From Narthecium ossifragum (taxonomy: Eukaryota > Streptophyta > Magnoliopsida > Dioscoreales > Nartheciaceae), in assembly GCA_963920575.1 (NCBI GenBank), contig OY986965.1, positions 25,578,342 to 25,642,341 of the forward strand: a stretch of 64,000 nucleotides of DNA, read 5' to 3'. The notes under the pieces are model-generated. The model ran no database searches and was not told where the DNA came from. It saw only the letters and a program-made list of their open reading frames with translations. Below, piece by piece: positions 12,201 to 24,200 of this stretch. How positions within the stretch are numbered: the stretch's first letter is position 1; each line of letters starts with the position of its first letter. The position numbers and the translations under genes were made by a program.

Positions 12201-12621
12201 CTCTACATTTCCTTTAGGCTGAAAAAGATTCTTGATGAAGAGGAAAGTTGATAATAGGGATGCTGGGACATATCAAAGAATACAGCACAAGCCAAAAGTT
12301 CTCAAACATAGATTGCTGGTTTTTTTGTCTACAAAAAAAAAAAAAAAAAATCTTCACATACAGCAACTCACTGTCTTTCTAGAGGACATAATCTTCCTCT
12401 TTGAAGGATAACATTTTAGATTACTCGCATGTTAATGGAACCACAAAATTTGAAATATGAGGGACAAACCAATGACCAAACTCCATCATACATGTCTCAA
12501 TGAAATTTGCTTCCTTAATCTGCAGTTCTTTATTGAAATTTTTCTTGATGTTTGTTTGAGTGGTGCAGTGCAAAAGGATTTACAGCTGGCACGGCGGATT
12601 GGTGGCCGCAGACATTGGTGA
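9276..12621 (+). CDS. CENH3: Centromeric histone H3 variant (CENP-A/CENH3)
   Basis: Replaces H3 in centromeric nucleosomes and marks the site of kinetochore assembly. Seven coding exons: 9276-9354, 9450-9496, 9587-9614, 9720-9847, 10081-10155, 11011-11086 and 12569-12621 (TGA). All introns are GT-AG, phases match at every junction, and the product is 161 residues. It begins MARTKH, as plant H3 and CENH3 do, but the tail (about residues 1-66) is rich in Pro, Arg and Lys and unlike H3. The histone fold starts at [16 protein letters not shown]. It has the CENH3-style loop 1 with Trp109 ([14 protein letters not shown]), then [19 protein letters not shown] and [16 protein letters not shown], and ends GGRRHW. 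A telo-box (AAACCCTAA) lies in intron 1 and an E2F-like site upstream, both fitting cell-cycle control. No defect is seen. Confidence 0.95.
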
Positions 12622-14005
12622 GAAACAATACTGCTACATTCTCTCTGCTGGCTTTGGAGTTATGCTTCTGGTATAGCAATATTGACTTCTAACAGTTAAC
12701 TCAAGTGATGTATGCTTCTCATTTGACGCTCTCAACTGAAATGGTTTTCGCCTTCCTAGTAAAAATGACAGTAACTTGGGCTACAGAGCTGTAGTTCGAT
12801 AGGCAGCATATTTTATTTCCTGTGGGAGTTAATACTGGAGCCAATTAAACTGACTGATATTCAAATTTTTGGATTTTTGATTGGTCTCTGACCAGCACAG
12901 TGAAATGGAGGCATCCTGTGTCTCTTCACTTTTTTCTTTCTTGATTGAAATGTATTAATCTTTCTACTTGCGTCTAGGTTCCCTGTAATAATGCAGGGAG
13001 CATGTGCGTTAGTTCATAGGGGTGTAGCAAGCCCAGCTTGATTCAGGTTCAGTCAACACAAGACTTGGCCAGCCACCACTTGATTAAAATAGTCAAACAG
13101 AATCCTAATCAAGCTTGAAATCATGATTCGCTCAAATGTTATTTGTTAAAGCTGAACACAATATAGCTTGATTCTCTGGTTTGCATTGAAATTAATTTAG
13201 GTACAGTGATGCTACCTGAAGATTTAAATGAATGGCCATTGCTGTTTAGAAACTGTGGTCCGTTTGCCTTGGTTCATGCACATGAACATAAACCCTTGGT
13301 GCTTTCACTTCGGCATGCTTTTCTGATTGCTGTTTGTGTGTGTGAGAGCTTGCCCCTAAAATTCCTGAGCTTGATCGTGCCATTCTCCATTCGAGTGTTT
13401 ACTCAAAATCAATTTTGAGCTGTAGAGTCCATTATCAACTTTTGCTGATTCAGGTTGAGCTAGGCTTGGTTGAGCCTAACAATGGAGTCGAGCTGGAGTT
13501 TGATTATTTTGACTGCCCTTTTAGTTCTTTTCGTGCTGTTCTATGCTGGCGATAGCCTTATACTGTCTGTGCACTAAAAACACATTTCTTTTGTATGTTA
13601 TATGGCTTTTTGTTGATAGTGGTGGTGGGTAACTTAAATGATAGAATGAAATAAGCATTTCCTTTAAAATGGTGGGAACATTTGGATCTTATTAGCCTTT
13701 GATAGCACCAATTAGGTGATGTTCATGAGTTAGTGTTCTAGTTTCATCGTTCACATGATTTTACCTCGTGGAAGAGATAAAACCCTCGAACACTGCTTTC
13801 CACTTGCATTAGTTGAACCATGTAACTTGGTGAAGTAGATCTCTGATGGCTAAATTAACAATTGCTAGATTAATAGCCAGGATGATGCGTATGGAATTCA
13901 TCTTGACTTGAAGTTTTTCTTTTGAGTCGTGATTTGTGTATATAGTCACGTGGCATGTGTATTGCACGTGTTTCCAATTGAGAGTGAGATACTGATATGT
14001 TGATT
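12622..14005. other. CENH3 3' flank, nothing further recognised
   Basis: The CENH3 3' UTR presumably occupies the first few hundred bases. No other gene, transposon end or strong repeat was seen. Confidence 0.4.
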
Positions 14006-14138
14006 AGTCAATTGGTAGAACAATACCAATTGACTGGATCAATTGATCGGTTTATACTTACCGATATCTACCGATTCGGTAGGTATATACCGATCAATTG
14101 ATCTAATTCATCGATATTGTTTTATCGATGAATTAGAT
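14006..14138. repeat. Cluster of three perfect hairpins
   Basis: Three exact inverted repeats lie side by side: arms 14006-14017/14024-14035 (12 bp, 6-nt loop), 14037-14051/14089-14103 (15 bp, with a smaller CTACCGA/TCGGTAG hairpin inside the loop), and 14101-14116/14123-14138 (16 bp, 6-nt loop). The arms reuse the words CAATTG, GATC and ATCGAT. The whole is AT-rich and could extrude as a cruciform or fold strongly if transcribed. Confidence 0.85.
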
Positions 14139-14304
14139 TAATCAATTGGTATCTTAGTATTGATCGGAGACATGTGCATCATATGCCACTTGACCATGAA
14201 TATAAAATTTTTATTCTTTTTGTTATTATTGAGCCTGCAATCTTGAGTTTAAAGCCTAGTCCATATACTGACGTGGCACCTGAGTGAATGTTCACCTATA
14301 GCTT

Positions 14305-14320
14305 AAAGATGTATAATAAT
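14305..14320. repeat. LINE target-site duplication, left copy
   Basis: AAAGATGTATAATAAT, identical to 20380-20395 on the far side of the LINE. It directly abuts the element's poly(A) tail (poly-T on the plus strand, 14321-14328). Confidence 0.95.
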
Positions 14321-14379
14321 TTTTTTTTGATTAATTGAGCCCAAGTGCTAAGAACCTCAAAGGAGGTTAATTACAAAGA

Positions 14380-17300
14380 CTACCCGACATTAGGAAAAAC
14401 CTCAGTCCCCTCCGTGTTACCAAACACGTGCCAAAGCCCAAGTGCTCCTCTCGCTAGCTGATTTGCCCGCAGGTTCTGCTCCCGCGGGATATGTGTGACG
14501 TGAAAATATGTGAAGCTCCGACTTGCCCACCAAATGTCTTGGACCATCTCCTTGCAATTCTCCACTAGAGGGAGCCTCCCCTCCACCATGTGCGCGGCGT
14601 GCAACGAATCACTCTCGATAGTCACGCACTTGACACCATATTCGGCTGCTTTGTCGACCGCTGTCCAAATAGCATGGAGTTCTCCAAGAAGGACACTGTC
14701 CGTCCTGTAGAATTTACTATCAGACCAAAGAACAGTATCCTCCTTATCGATGCACACTACCCCAACTCCAGCGATACCGGCTGCACCGTCAAAGGAAGCA
14801 TCCGTCTGAAGGGTGATACTATGTGTTTGGATCTCCCCTGTTTCGCACCCTCGATGCCTGGTTAGCATCCTATATTCTCTGGCCTGCCACCTAACAAGGC
14901 GAGCCAGCTCTTCGATATCCATGCTCTCCTCCCCTGCAACCAGCTTGCAACGGTCCTTCCAGAGCCACCACGCCCCGTATGCCAGTAAGGAGCTTCTTCT
15001 CTTGGCGTCCTTCGTCTTCCGGGGCTGGCGAAGCAGGCTTAGGTAGCCCTCCATGGTGAGGACGGGTAATACCCCGCCGGAGTCCTGCCAAACTTTGCTC
15101 CACACCTCGCGAGCATACCTGCACTCGAAGAGAAGGTGGTCAATGGTCTCCTGCGCCAACCCGCAGCGGGGGCAGCTTGGGTCCGTGGTAAGCCGGATGG
15201 ACCACAGGGCCGCCTTGGTTGGCAACCTCCCATGCACGAGCTTCCAGAGGAACATCTTGGGTCGCGGCCCCGCAGTAGCCCGCCATACACTTCTTCACAC
15301 CTGATATTGGTCTTCGTTCCTCCGTTTCCCATCTATGTACTCCAGCAGCTGATAGGCTGAAGCAGAGGTTACCTCTCCCACCTTGTTCCATGTCCATCGG
15401 GGGGCTTGTGGCACTGTGTGGATGGACAGCGGCGAAGAAATAATGAGCTCAACCATGCTCGGGTGAAAGATAGACCTAAGCTTACTTAGATCCCAGCTCC
15501 CGTCCTCAGAGAAGAGATCCTGGACGCTCATACGAAGCAGAGCATCGTCCATCCTCAACGGGCACGGCTGGAGAACCAGAGGACCCTCCCCTATCCACCA
15601 GTCATGGAGGATATTAGCTTGACATCGAGCGGTTGGCTCCCATCGCATGTGTTTCCTCAAGATATCAGCAGCTCTGCAAATGGGTCGCCAAAGCGAAGAG
15701 ACAGAAGCAGAGCCTTGCATCAGAGGAAGGCGTCCGACGAACTTGTACTTGGCACGGCAAATTGAGGCCCAGACGCTGTCATGCTCGTGGAGAAAGGATG
15801 CCGCTCGTCTCATCTTCAAGGCTAACTGCCATCTTTTCAGGTCCCTAAGACCAAGACCTCCCTCCATTTTATGTTGGCAAACTGTGTCCCAAGCCACCGT
15901 CGACAATGCTCCCTTCTTCCCCTGCCAGAGAAAATTCCGAGCCAGCGCGGACATTTTGTCAAGAACGGTGATCGGAATGTGGATGGAGGACATGCCGTGC
16001 ACCGGCATAGCCTGAAGCACCGCTTGCACAAGTACAACTCTGCCAGCCTCCGCCTTGGTTGGGCTTCTCCAGCTCGCCAGGTTCCTTTGGACAGCATCAA
16101 TAAGGTAGGAGAAATCCTTAATCTGGATCCGACGCGAGTCCAACGGGACCCCAAGGTACCTCCATGGCTCCAGCTGAACTGAGAAGCCTAGGGTCTGGGC
16201 TAGCGCCTGTTTCCTACGTGGTGACGCGGAAGGAGAGAACTTGACACTGGATTTATCAGTGTTAACCTCTAAACCTGACAGCCTCCTGTATCTGCGCAGG
16301 ATGGTGGTGAGCTTCTTTGCCTCCTCCCGCCTTGCCCTGGTCACGAATAGGCAATCGTCGGCATACAGAAGATGGCTTACCCGCACCGTGGAGCCCGGGA
16401 AGGTTACACCTTTCAGAGCTATCAGCGGAATCCGGACTAGTCTCGAGAGGATCTCCTGCGCGAGTATGAAGATATAAGCAGATAAAGGGTCCCCCTGTCG
16501 AAGACCCCGCGCTGATGAGAAGAAGCCACATACTCTCCCATTGATGAGCAGCGAGAACTTGGTGGTGGTGATACATTCCATGACCAAGCCAATCCAGGTT
16601 GCGGGAAAACCCATCTGGGACATGATCCTTTCTATGAATCTCCAGCTCACTGAATCATAGGCAGCTTTGACGTCCACCTTGATTGCCATGAGTGCCTCCT
16701 TCCGTAGAGCCTTCTGAAGCGAGTGAAGGAGTTCGTGCGCAGCGCCGATGTTGTCCTGTATAGCCCAACCCTCTATGAAAGCCGACTGCTCTGGACTGAT
16801 AATCTCTTGGATAGCTGGCTTCATCCTGTTAGCTATGATTGAGGAGATGACCTTATAGCATACATTACATAGGCTTACCGGCCTGAAATCCTTAACTCGC
16901 CTAGGATTGGCGCACTTGGGGATGAACGCGATGTAAGTATTGTTCCACCCACTAGGCAGCTTGCAACTCCTAAAAAAGCCTTTAACCAGGGACACGAAAT
17001 CATGCCCAATGGTGCTCCAATGCTCAGTGAAGAACTCTGCTGTTAAACCATCAGGGCCTGGGCATCTGTTCGAACCCATGGCCTTGAGGGTAAGCAGCAC
17101 TTCCTCTGTTGTAACTTCCTGCAACAGGGCCTCCTTGGCTGCAGTGGAGATGAGTGGCAGAGGGGGTAGGGTCGTGGTTGCACTGTCTTTGTCTATGGCC
17201 CAGAGGTCCTTATAGTGGCACAGGAATTCCTCAGCAATACGATCCTGCGACTGAGTCACCGTCCCATCCTCCAGTTTGAGTTCCTTGATCCTGGAACAGT

Positions 17301-18426
17301 GAGTGCCCCTGCGGACACCTTGATGAAAGGAATGTGAATTCCGATCACCCTCTATGACCCATGCTCTCCGCCGATGTTGGGCCACGTACAAATCTTGCTG
17401 GACATCTAAAGCAAGCAGCTGCTGTTCAAGGCTCCTCATCCTCTGCTCCTGGGGATGAGTTAGGGGGCCTTGATCTTCCTGAAGATACAGACTGTGTAGA
17501 TATTGCTCTAGGTGCATTCTGGAGTTAGTGATATCCCCGTCGTCGTACCGATTCCAGGTCTTTACCAACTTCCGGATCTCCTTAATGCGCCCATGGAACA
17601 CATACTGCTCCGATCCCCGGCGCTTCCTCAACCATGCTCTGGTGACCCCTTGCTTGAAGGATGGATGGGAGTTCCAGATATGTTGAAGCCTGAACGGAGA
17701 AGGACCTGGGAAATGATACTCAGGTGCCAAGTCCAAGAGGATTGGTCTATGATCGGAGCGGCAGCGGGAGAGGTGCGTTAGCTTCGCCTGAGGGAACCAA
17801 CTCCGCCACAGAGGATTTGCCAAGGCCCTGTCCAGCCTTTCTAGAATTCTTGCTCTGCCAAACTGCTGGTTTGACCAAGTGAAGGAGGGGCCTTTGAAAC
17901 CCAGATCAAGAAGACTGTCTTGAGTGATGAAGGATAAGAAATCGGTAACAGAGGTGGTGTACCTGAAACCTTTTCCTCCACACTTCTCCTCCGAGCTCGC
18001 CAGGACGTTGAAGTCGCCCAACATAAGGTGAGGCCACTTCGAGCTGTTGAGCTTCTCTAGCGTCTCCCAAAGAATCCGACGATCCCTACCACGACGCGCA
18101 GCATACACCACCGACACGAACCATTGTCCAAGCCCCCTTGTGGTGATGACACCATGAATGGCCTGGTCAGTGAAATGTTCAAAAGTGACCTTCCCAACAC
18201 TAGCTCTCCAAACAGCCAGGATCCCTCCATGCCGTCCCTATGAGGGGAGGAGGAAGGTGCACCAATGAGGACCCAGCTTGCGAGATATTAACGCCATGTT
18301 GGTGTCCACAACTACCGTTTCAAGAAGGAACAGGAAGTCCAACTTGTGTTTTTTGAGCATACTTCGGCAGGCGCTTACCGCCCTTACTGGCCCAAGGCCA
18401 TGGCAATTCCAGGCCAAGACCTTCAT
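14380..18426 (-). pseudogene. LINE ORF2: AP endonuclease, reverse transcriptase, zf-RVT, RNase H
   Basis: One reading frame of 1,349 codons, broken only by stops at 18238-18240 (codon 63) and 15295-15297 (codon 1044). It begins MKVLAWNCHGLG, the endonuclease/exonuclease/phosphatase start, with GDFN and a SDHRPILLDL motif later. Reverse transcriptase follows with PGPDGLTAEFF, FRPVSLCNVCYK and the catalytic YADD box at 16354-16365 (codons 688-691). The zf-RVT motif SCPRCGLAQETIDHLLFEC and a plant-type RNase H (LQTDASFDGAAG, then ESDSLHAAHM and HIPREQNLRANQLARGA) complete it. Repeated stops make it inactive as it stands. Confidence 0.93.
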
Positions 18427-20344
18427 TGGATAACCTCGGACCCAAGGGAATGCTCGTCCCCTGTAACATCAAGCTTGCAACGCTTGGGCTGGCTTTCTAC
18501 CGGGTATGGCGCTGCATCTTCTTCTCCTCTCCGAGGAGTGAAGCCCGGGGGAGTAGCCCTGTCCTCCGCTATATCCATGCCTTGGCTGGCGAGTAGCTCA
18601 TCCTCTTGCTCCAGTTGGCGCATGGCAACGACCGCCCGCTGCGAGCCACTCCCCTGTAGAGCCTTGACCAGAGCCAAGTGCCCGTCATGATGCGCCTCCT
18701 CCATGGCTTCATCGTCTAACTCCAGATGCTCCGGCTCCTCGATGGTGATAGATTCAAACGTTTTGTAGCCGCGCGGAATAACCAGGGGACCTGGCCTATT
18801 GCCCTTGTTGCGTTCCCGCGCATACCAGCCCACTTCCTGCAAGGTCAGTGTCGCGAGTTCATCGTCGTCCATATCCGCCATGGTCTTCTCTATCGGGCTG
18901 AAGCGGTTGGACATGGGCCAGCGTTTGCCGCCTGAACTTGCGACCTGAGCCCAAGTTCTATTGGGCTTTCCATGCTGGGGCCTGCTAGCTTCCACCTTAT
19001 AATGGGCAGCGGAAACCCTAGGACCCTTAGAGCCCTCGCGTGCGCCGCCACCAGCCATCCTGGATCCCGTGCACTCGGCGCCGCCACCGCTCCCCTCTCC
19101 TGGTTGGGCCCTCCGGTGCACGTCCTTTGTCCTATTGTCCGGTACGGGACCAGGTCTGCTGTCGTCAGTGTGTGTTGGTGCGCTGTCAGGTGCTGTCGCC
19201 TCACTATGCTGAGCTGTCTGCTGAGGTGGCATGAGCGGCCGTACATCGTCTTCCCCAGGGACGCCTCTCCTGCGCGGTTGCACAGTTGCCGCCGGTGCCG
19301 GAGCCTCAGGGGTTCCCCATCTCGGGTTCCTCGCCCCTCGACGGCGGTTCTGCACAGTGTGCCATGCTCCAGGTATGCATCTCTCCTCCGGTTTACTCAT
19401 GTTGTCTTGGTCGATGCTCATATGTTCCACGGGATTAACGGCATCGAGGTTGTGAACTGGTGTTTGGTCTCCCTCCCTTACCTGCTCCTTCCCTTTGTTA
19501 CTTGCTGGAGTTTGGGGCTTGAACGACTCCTTCTCCGGGCATCCGCTCTCCCTATGGCCAAGTAGGCCGCACCCGTCGCAAATATGAATGTTCTCATACA
19601 CAAAAGGCTGGAGGAAAAAGTCCGTCTCTCCACCTATGCCCTCCCGCGGTAGGTAGGTTCCGATACACGCCGGAATAGTGAGATCAGCTTCGACACAGAC
19701 CCGAGCGTACTTGCACCGGTCCGTGAATTTGGTGACAACGTCGATGGCAAGAACACTCCAACGTCAGCAACCATGTCAAAGATGGCTTGCCTATCAAAAA
19801 ACTCCGGAGGGAGGTCGGGGATGCGAATCCATATCGGAGCTTTTGTGAACGCCTCAGCGGTGGGACGAAAGCAGTTCCTCCACCTAATGAGCGCCAGCGG
19901 CAATCCATCGACCATCCATGGGCCTCCGGTGAGAACACGGAGCAAGTCCTCTTCCGATTCAAACTTGAAGGCGAACACCCCCTTCGCCATATCCGTGACC
20001 AGGAATGGAGCATCGGTGCGCCAGAGCCCAGCTAAACGTCGCCGGAGGAATTCAATGCCGACCCTCCCTCCGACGAACTTCCCAAAAAGGGTGTGGCTCC
20101 ATCTGCTCCTGAGGCGGTGAAGGAACTCAGGCGACATCTCAGTTTTCCCAAGGCGGAACTTGCCCGGACCATTCTGTGCTATTTCCTCCGCGAGCTCAGC
20201 TCCGCTCATCATCTCTGAGAAGCTGAGAGCTGTGGCGGAAAAGCGGGGTCTCTGGTTGGCGGTTGGGGTCTTCGTTGATCTGGGAACCGGCGGAGCGTTG
20301 AGACGGTCCAGGTCCGGCGGGCGGGGCTCTCGTACTCCTCCCAT
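18423..20344 (-). pseudogene. LINE ORF1: DUF4283 / zinc-knuckle nucleic-acid-binding protein
   Basis: The gag-like ORF of plant L1 elements. The N-terminal part (from 20344) holds a DUF4283-type RNA-binding region: LFGKFVGGRVGIEFLRRRL, then GGPWMVDGLPLALIRW, then IWIRIPDLPPEFFD. A one-base frameshift near 19760 moves the reading into the frame of CKYARVCVEADLTIP, followed by the zinc knuckle CDGCGLLGHRESGC near 19570. The C-terminal half is Pro/Arg/Gly-rich and low in complexity. Its TGA (18423-18425) overlaps the ORF2 ATG (18424-18426) as ATGA on the minus strand. Confidence 0.88.
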
Positions 20345-20379
20345 ACGGCTGGTTCCTTCCTGCGTGAAAGATGGTGGTC

Positions 20380-20395
20380 AAAGATGTATAATAAT
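20380..20395. repeat. LINE target-site duplication, right copy
   Basis: AAAGATGTATAATAAT, the partner of 14305-14320. It directly precedes the element's 5' end as read on the minus strand. Confidence 0.95.
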
Positions 20396-21211
20396 TGGAC
20401 TTGCACCTTGCAACCCATTGCACCCAGAGATCTGTATCCACCAGCCACCGTGCTCTGTGATGGACTCATCCCATATTCCAGCAAGCAAGTCTTCAGAACC
20501 GATCTGATGCAAAATGACGAATCGCTGGCAACATACAGAAGTCTTGTTGAGCCCTTGGCCTTGGAGAAATAATGCAACGTTTAAAAACCGTCTATATTTA
20601 GATTCAAACCACGTATTTCGAAGACAAAAAAGAGAGAAACACATAGATCCCAGTAGGATGATAGGGACGTGATAACATATGGCAACCGGTAGAGAAGATG
20701 CTTCTGCGATGATGAAATCATTACGGTAATGTACAAATGCTTGTAGTGAACTTGAAATCCTTGAGTTGAAAAGGAAGAACAAGAGAATAAAGAAGACTGT
20801 TTTCAGTACTACAAAAGCGTACTGCCTTTAGATAATTGGCATAACACCTTGCCAAAGATTCTGAACCAAATCGTAAGCTCCTCCTCCAGATAGATCCGTG
20901 TATTCTTTGATGTCAAGAGTTCTACTTCTCTAGCATATGACACATTCCTCGAGCCTGTATATTTTCTAGCTCACAAGAAGTCGCAAAGTTTAGACGTCTT
21001 GTATTCCATAGTGTTCAAAGGAGTTTGAGCCGCTTAGTGCCCATAAAAAAAGAGAGGCTATAGTTGAAGATGTGCCGTTGTGACATTGCAAAATGTCCCT
21101 CTTAATTCAGCCCTATGGGCTACGAGGCCCACCAGCTTGTTGATCAAGATGACTGATGGTTATGCTGCTAACAAACGTAACCTTAGCCAGCTTGAGATGG
21201 CTTGAACTGAT
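20396..21211. other. Spacer and COMM-domain gene 3' flank
   Basis: No coding region seen. The part nearest 21211 should carry the 3' UTR of the minus-strand COMM-domain gene. Confidence 0.4.
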
Positions 21212-24200
21212 CTACTGCTTCTGCTTCTTCGATGATGGTTCAGATGCTTGCTCCACCTACCAATCAGTTAAGTGGTCAGATTATATCTTCAAGGAGGATT
21301 TCCCCATAACACCTAAGATCATAGTGATACCAGAAAAAGAGAAGTGACTTACCTCCAAGATGTACTGCACTCTACATTACCGTATACTGGCATATGCAAA
21401 AACCAACAAATGCAAACTCAAAATGCAAGATGTTATGATCAGTGTATTCTGCTTCAAGAAAACTAACAATCACATTCATTTCTGAAGGGCTATAACTAAC
21501 ATACAACTTCTGCATGTCCATCCTTCTATGCCCCAATGTAACAGTTAGTCATCCCTTGGCCATCTAAACCCTAGGATCAACATCTATCTCTTGGAAGATT
21601 TGTTCAAGCAACAAAAAGGCTGCTGGTGAACTACGCAAGTGGAGTATACTGTGGTCCTTCTTATTTCAATACCCATAAAAAGAAAAATGAAATATTTTCA
21701 GCTCAAAACTGGCATGGCCCTGTCACTTTGTTCCACACCTTTAAGTCGGTTTAGAGTTTCCCACAGTTTTCCACAGCCTCCCTCATCAAAAGCATATAGA
21801 TCTCATGCTCGGTTGCTTAACTTGCGATGTAACCGCCCTCTTTAGTCCAAGGTCCTGACGAACCAATTCAAGTATCTGTTCCTTATCAAAATCGGTGGAA
21901 ATTAAGATGCTTAACCTCTCCAACTTAAATCCTACTCAGTCTATCAACGTAGAGGTTGTTATTTACCTCTTCTCAATCATCATCTCAGATATTTGCATCA
22001 TGAAATCAAGACTTAACCATCTTCAATCTTCTTCAAATCCTATTTGCTTAAGGTAGGTGCCCTAACCATGTTAACTTTCTTTTGGGCTGACACTTAGGTA
22101 CTTCAGTAGTTTTTGTCGTTAGCACAAAGGTGGTGCTGCTGCTCTGTCTAAAGATAAATACTAATACCAATATATCCTTTAATCTAGAAAAGAAAAGGGA
22201 AAAAAAATGGAGGGGGAAAAATGTATAACGGCCTTCTAGCGAGATGGAAATCAGAAAGAATTAAGTTATTTACCGAGTTTGTTACAGGGCTTGCAAGCTG
22301 TTCGCTGATATAGGTCATTGATCTCAACATGGCTTCCAATGTGTCTTTAGATAGCTGAAACTTCACCTCAATTTCCCCGGAAGGAGATTTTGTATAATCT
22401 TGAAGCTGCAAGTGCAAAGACAAGTAACTTCTACATAACTGTCTATCAAAACAAAAGTCAGTCATAGTGAGCAACTGAATACAATGACCAAAAAAGAAAA
22501 AGTTGAGAAAGTCAAATATAGTGCATTTTTTCCATGCCAGGAGATATGTACAGAAAAACAGGCTTTACATAATCACCAAAGGCACATTATCTCTCTGCTT
22601 CATTACAAGCATAACAAGTAAGGCCTTATATTGATACTTCTTATGACTGAAATCTTTAGAACAGAATATTATTTCGCATCAAACTCTCAAATTACCAGAA
22701 GCTTGGGGAAATTATAGACTTATGGCTTCATAAAAAATTAGAGAGAAATTGCAGTTGAAAAGATAAAAAATACAATAGCTTACTAAGATTTGCAGTTCAA
22801 AAACGTTTTGATTTGAGAGAAATTGCCTTTAGAGTGATAATAGCCACACGATTAGCTGATGTTGAAATTCGATTCTCCATGGTCCATGTCATTGACTTCA
22901 GATGTGGAAGGATTGCCTATAATTGAACAGAGGCAATTAAACTCATCTGATACCAAAATATAATTATTCAAATCAGCAGCGAGAAAATTTGCTTTTACAG
23001 GGTTTCATACACTGGCTATATCAATAAGTTTTGATCTTAAAATGATTTGTAACATGTCAAGGTTAAAGAGAATAAGGATAAATACTCTTTGTCCAATAGC
23101 TGATTAGTATTTTCCATGTATGTCGATTATTGTGAGAAAACAAAATTCAAATTTTTTGCTCTCTATCGCACCATTTGATAACATACACCAATAGGTTTCT
23201 AGCTCTGGAAATGGTGGCTGGAAGCTATTTAAACATGAACCAGACTTAAAAAGGAGACTTGAGATTTTTCATACCATATCGAGTCCTTCAGAACTTTGCC
23301 ATACATCACATACTATAATCTAAACCATGCAAAATTAATGAAATGCTCACAAAGCATTTAGTGTATCTAATGGCTTTCTTGAGCATATTATGTACAATCC
23401 TTAACTCCGAAAAAGCTAAAGACATTAATATTTCTCAGATCAACTGAAGAACACCAATACAGCACATGATCCATTAATCTCACAGCTACATGCTCATTTT
23501 AGCCGACAAACAGCATGCTTAGGATCCCATAATCCTATGCCACAGACTACAAAGCTCACATTACAAATGCTATCTCATAGACAACTAAAGTTATGCAAGA
23601 AAGCTTCAATTAGAGTCAATCTGACATACCATACTGTCAAGAGAGCTACTGTCCCCATTACGAGCAACAGGAGTCATGTGCGGAAGATTCAGACCATAAT
23701 AGTTTGGAACCGATCCTACAAGACTGCCGCTATTAGGATAGACGTTTGAATCATCTTGCAGTGGGCACAAAGACGATGAGAATTCTGAAGCTCCACTAGA
23801 TGTAATGGCAAGTGGTGCATTGACTCTAACCTCATACGAGACCCTCGGTCGTTGCAGCGGCGCCTAATACAACAATGGCCAAAATAAAATTAATTCGCTG
23901 TCAGAAATCAGAAAAATGAATAGAACACATTAAACAAGTCAACATGCTATTCAATTCTAGATTTTTCTAACAGCTCCGTATTTATGCTATTCTTGTATAA
24001 CAAAACATTGCATTGGATCTAAGTTCGTCCGAAACCATTTCACCAGGTACTAAGAATACAACATAGGATGAACAATCCCAACTTTCAGCTACATAGTTCT
24101 CAAGTACAAGTATCACCTGATCACTAGATGCTTCCTCCGTCCACTGATCCCGATACTTCTCGATAAGCAACGCAAGAAGACTCCGGATCTCGACAGAGAG

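Larger units (their letters stand above)
14321..20379 (-). mobile_element. Full-length L1-type LINE retrotransposon
   Basis: A 6.06-kb element on the minus strand. It is bounded by a 16-bp perfect target-site duplication (14305-14320 and 20380-20395), has a short poly(A) tail, a 3' UTR of about 50 bp, ORF2 (14380-18426), ORF1 (18423-20344) and a 5' leader of about 35 bp. The intact duplication and the small number of coding defects (one frameshift in ORF1, two stops in ORF2) point to a fairly recent insertion. The insertion lies about 1.7 kb downstream of CENH3 and interrupts no recognised gene. Confidence 0.95.

Noticed and set aside
12333..12350. A-run in the last CENH3 intron as a retrotransposon tail
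   Set aside because: No retroelement body or target-site duplication is seen next to it; simple poly(A) tracts are common in introns.
19231..20120. Plus-strand frames over LINE ORF1
   Set aside because: Shadow frames of GC-rich ORF1; the DUF4283 and zinc-knuckle motifs are on the minus strand.
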